A stretch of DNA of 64,000 bases from UMGS75 sp963648435 (GTDB lineage: Bacteria > Bacillota_I > Bacilli_A > ML615J-28 > CAG-313), in the NCBI GenBank assembly GCA_963648435.1, contig CAVJDT010000004.1, forward strand, positions 1 to 64,000. The letters run 5' to 3'. Below the pieces are notes generated by a model that did no database searches, was not told the DNA's origin, and saw nothing but the letters and a program-made list of their open reading frames with translations. Positions 62,416-64,000 of this stretch are shown here, one piece after another. Made by a program: the position numbers and the translations under genes. Positions within the stretch are counted from its first letter, which is position 1. Each line of letters starts with the position of its first letter.

Positions 62416-63135
62416 CTAAATTTTAAGTTCTTGCTTTATCATTTCAAAAATGAGTGAAATATTACTACATCTTTTGACTGAATTATTATCACTAAAGATA
62501 TAATTCCAACTTTCATTATAATCATTAGGTACTTCAAACATAATTTCTCTTAATCTATTTTCAAAATTAATTGCATCTTGTTTATACAATTCATCAAAAG
62601 AATTAGATAAGCGAATTTTATCATTGACTGAGGCATTTTCAACACCATATAATGCATGTTCTAAATTTCTAGAAAAATAAAATTTATAATATTTAATTCC
62701 ATAAATTGAACTAATGCTTAGAAGTTTTTCATATATTGAAGTTTTCTTTTTAAATCTATCAATCATGATATCTTTTTTGTTTGTAAATAATTTGTCATCT
62801 AGAAATTTGTTATAATCTAATGTTGGATCTTCAATAACACTAGTAGGATCAATAAAAGCTCCATCAGTATCTATTATATGCACAATCATAAGATAATCAC
62901 TCCATAATAGATAATTCTTTTCTTTATGTTTATTTAGGATTTTTTCAACATATTTATCACAATTTACTTTAGTAACGTTACCTTTATAAGCTAAATCTCC
63001 TTCCGTAACTTCGACAATGATGTTTTTAACATACATTCCAAAATAGTTTTTTAAAGACCTATGAAGGGTTATATCATCACTATCTCCTTCACAAATCACA
63101 AATAAAATCTTTTTTTCACTCTTCTTCTTTGCCAT
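62416..63135 (-). CDS. TOPRIM-like (RloB-like) protein paired with an ATPase
   Basis: A 239-aa soluble protein, probably a nuclease. It opens MAKKKSEKKILFVICEGDSD: a strand followed by an acidic EGDSDD, as in TOPRIM and RloB proteins. A second strand VHIIDTDGAFID supplies DTDG, the TOPRIM DxD. Then come a charged helical part and FYFSRNLEHALYG. The fold call is from these motifs only. ATG 63135 is preferred over 63156. It overlaps the ATPase upstream by 20 bases, so the two are coupled. Systems with this layout (OLD, PARIS, RloAB) act in phage defence; the same role here is inference. Confidence 0.72.
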   Translation of the reverse strand: MAKKKSEKKILFVICEGDSDDITLHRSLKNYFGMYVKNIIVEVTEGDLAYKGNVTKVNCDKYVEKILNKHKEKNYLLWSDYLMIVHIIDTDGAFIDPTSVIEDPTLDYNKFLDDKLFTNKKDIMIDRFKKKTSIYEKLLSISSIYGIKYYKFYFSRNLEHALYGVENASVNDKIRLSNSFDELYKQDAINFENRLREIMFEVPNDYNESWNYIFSDNNSVKRCSNISLIFEMIKQELKI

Positions 63136-64000
63136 ACGAATATAATTCCCCCGCATCCCTTAAAGCTCGATATATTTCATATTCATCAATTGGATTAGAT
63201 AAATTTAATTCTCCAAGATATAAATCTCTTAAGTATTTTTTTCTAAGATTATTGGTTTTCGCAAGATAAGGCATTTTGACAAATCTATTTTCATCATCAT
63301 TGGTGGTAAAAACAATATTATCTTTTATTACTTCTAATGCTCGTAAATTATGGGAAGTAAATAAAAGTTGACCTTTTCCTTTATCTTTAAAAACACTTAA
63401 AATACTACCTAGTAAATATTCAAAAATTCCTGAATCAAATTCATCAATTACCATAATGGAAAAAGGATTATTAAAAGTATCAACTAAGGATGATACAATG
63501 GAAATTATTTTTTTAATTCCATCTGATTCTAAACCTAAAGGTATTTTAAACTCATCTTTTAATGAAACAAATTGATATTTAAAGCAAGCTTCATTTTTTT
63601 CATTAATGGTATCACCTAAATTCATTAATGCAATCTTCGTACCTGGTATTAATTTTTCTAAAACTAAATTAATTTCATTAACATATAAATTAATCATTTT
63701 TTCACATTTTTTTAAGATTTTACCTTCTTTAAATAATGAAATTTCTCCTTTTGTATAATCATCTTGTTCATCATTCATATAAAAAAAAGGAATACTATCT
63801 AATGATGTTATTTCACTAATTTCACGGTTATCATATAAATGAAAATAATGCATTGTATAAAGTCTTAATGCCTTAATAAACGCAGAAACTCTACTAAATT
63901 CAATTGATTCTAAAAGTAATTTTTCAAATTCACCACTAAAAATGAAACTACAATTATTAGCTTCTTTTTGCCCTTTTAAATAAATTAACTTTGGCATTAT
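63116..64000 (-). CDS. AAA_15/OLD-type ATPase, truncated at window edge
   Basis: At least 294 residues; the frame is open to the right edge, so the Walker A part lies outside. Visible: GLESDGIKKIISIVSSL (signature-like helix), Walker B IMVIDEFDSGIFEYLL, and H-loop LFTSHNLRALEVI. These belong to the SMC/ABC-like ATPases of OLD and AAA_15 type that partner nucleases. The last residues overlap the TOPRIM-like gene. The Met at 63997 is probably internal. Confidence 0.82.
   Translation of the reverse strand: MMPKLIYLKGQKEANNCSFIFSGEFEKLLLESIEFSRVSAFIKALRLYTMHYFHLYDNREISEITSLDSIPFFYMNDEQDDYTKGEISLFKEGKILKKCEKMINLYVNEINLVLEKLIPGTKIALMNLGDTINEKNEACFKYQFVSLKDEFKIPLGLESDGIKKIISIVSSLVDTFNNPFSIMVIDEFDSGIFEYLLGSILSVFKDKGKGQLLFTSHNLRALEVIKDNIVFTTNDDENRFVKMPYLAKTNNLRKKYLRDLYLGELNLSNPIDEYEIYRALRDAGELYSYGKEEE

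Noticed and set aside
1..64000. CRISPR arrays, tRNA or rRNA genes
   Set aside because: No regularly spaced identical repeats and no tRNA T-arm (GGTTCRANNCC) in a cloverleaf context were seen on either strand.

Overview
The window is AT-rich, densely coded chromosomal DNA. TGA ends several genes and TGG encodes tryptophan, so the standard bacterial code is used. Gene content and order match Bacillota (Bacilli, or Erysipelotrichia-like relatives): rplU-prp-rpmA-obg with an L21 leader, mutS-mutL-miaA, dacB-spmA-spmB-rluB, cmk/rpsA-der-gpsA, parE-parC beside plsY, and glyS-dnaG-rpoD-trmK-nif3. Likely spore genes (dacB-like, spmA, spmB, spoVIF-like, yqfC, yqfD, gerM) point to an endospore former or a recent descendant of one. 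A 49-base N run suggests a draft or metagenome assembly.

Layout. Bases 1-18970 are read almost entirely on the + strand: a BspA-like LRR protein cut by the window edge, pyruvate phosphate dikinase, the L21/L27/Obg operon, an ECF S component with pantothenate kinase, mismatch repair with miaA, the spore-maturation operon with rluB, a PAP2 phosphatase, a winged-helix protein and a PHP hydrolase. A gene-free stretch of about 1.36 kb (18971-20327) follows. From 20328 onward nearly everything is on the - strand. The gene-free stretch holds a close match to the Bacillus dif site at 19502-19529, just where gene direction converges, so it is read here as the replication terminus.

Bases 20328-59166 hold mostly housekeeping genes on the - strand: deoB, xerD, hemW, lepA, two CNNM/CBS membrane proteins, proS, tldE/tldD, gpsA, der, a fused cytidylate kinase-ribosomal protein S1, topoisomerase IV, the primase/sigma operon, yqfCD, rpsU, rdgB and gerM. 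A few isolated + strand genes (plsY, a ferredoxin, an alkaline phosphatase, one unknown) interrupt them. Accessory genes (an AAA/DUF4143 ATPase and an SGNH lipoprotein) sit between yqfC and rpsU.

The right end (60.4-64 kb) looks like a small defence-type island. It holds two consecutive ATPase plus TOPRIM-like gene pairs on the - strand. The right-hand pair is intact where visible, with its ATPase running off the window. The left-hand pair is broken by frameshifts and stops and also carries the assembly gap. In both pairs the two genes overlap by 20 bases. Function is inferred only from this architecture.

Sequence-wide habits: many promoters pair TATAAT with TTGCAA/TTGCAT/TTGAAA-type -35 boxes at exactly 17 bp; eight gene junctions share a TAATG stop-start; and a dispersed AGCGTTTGA palindromic repeat lies in and near intergenic regions of the + strand arm and around dif.
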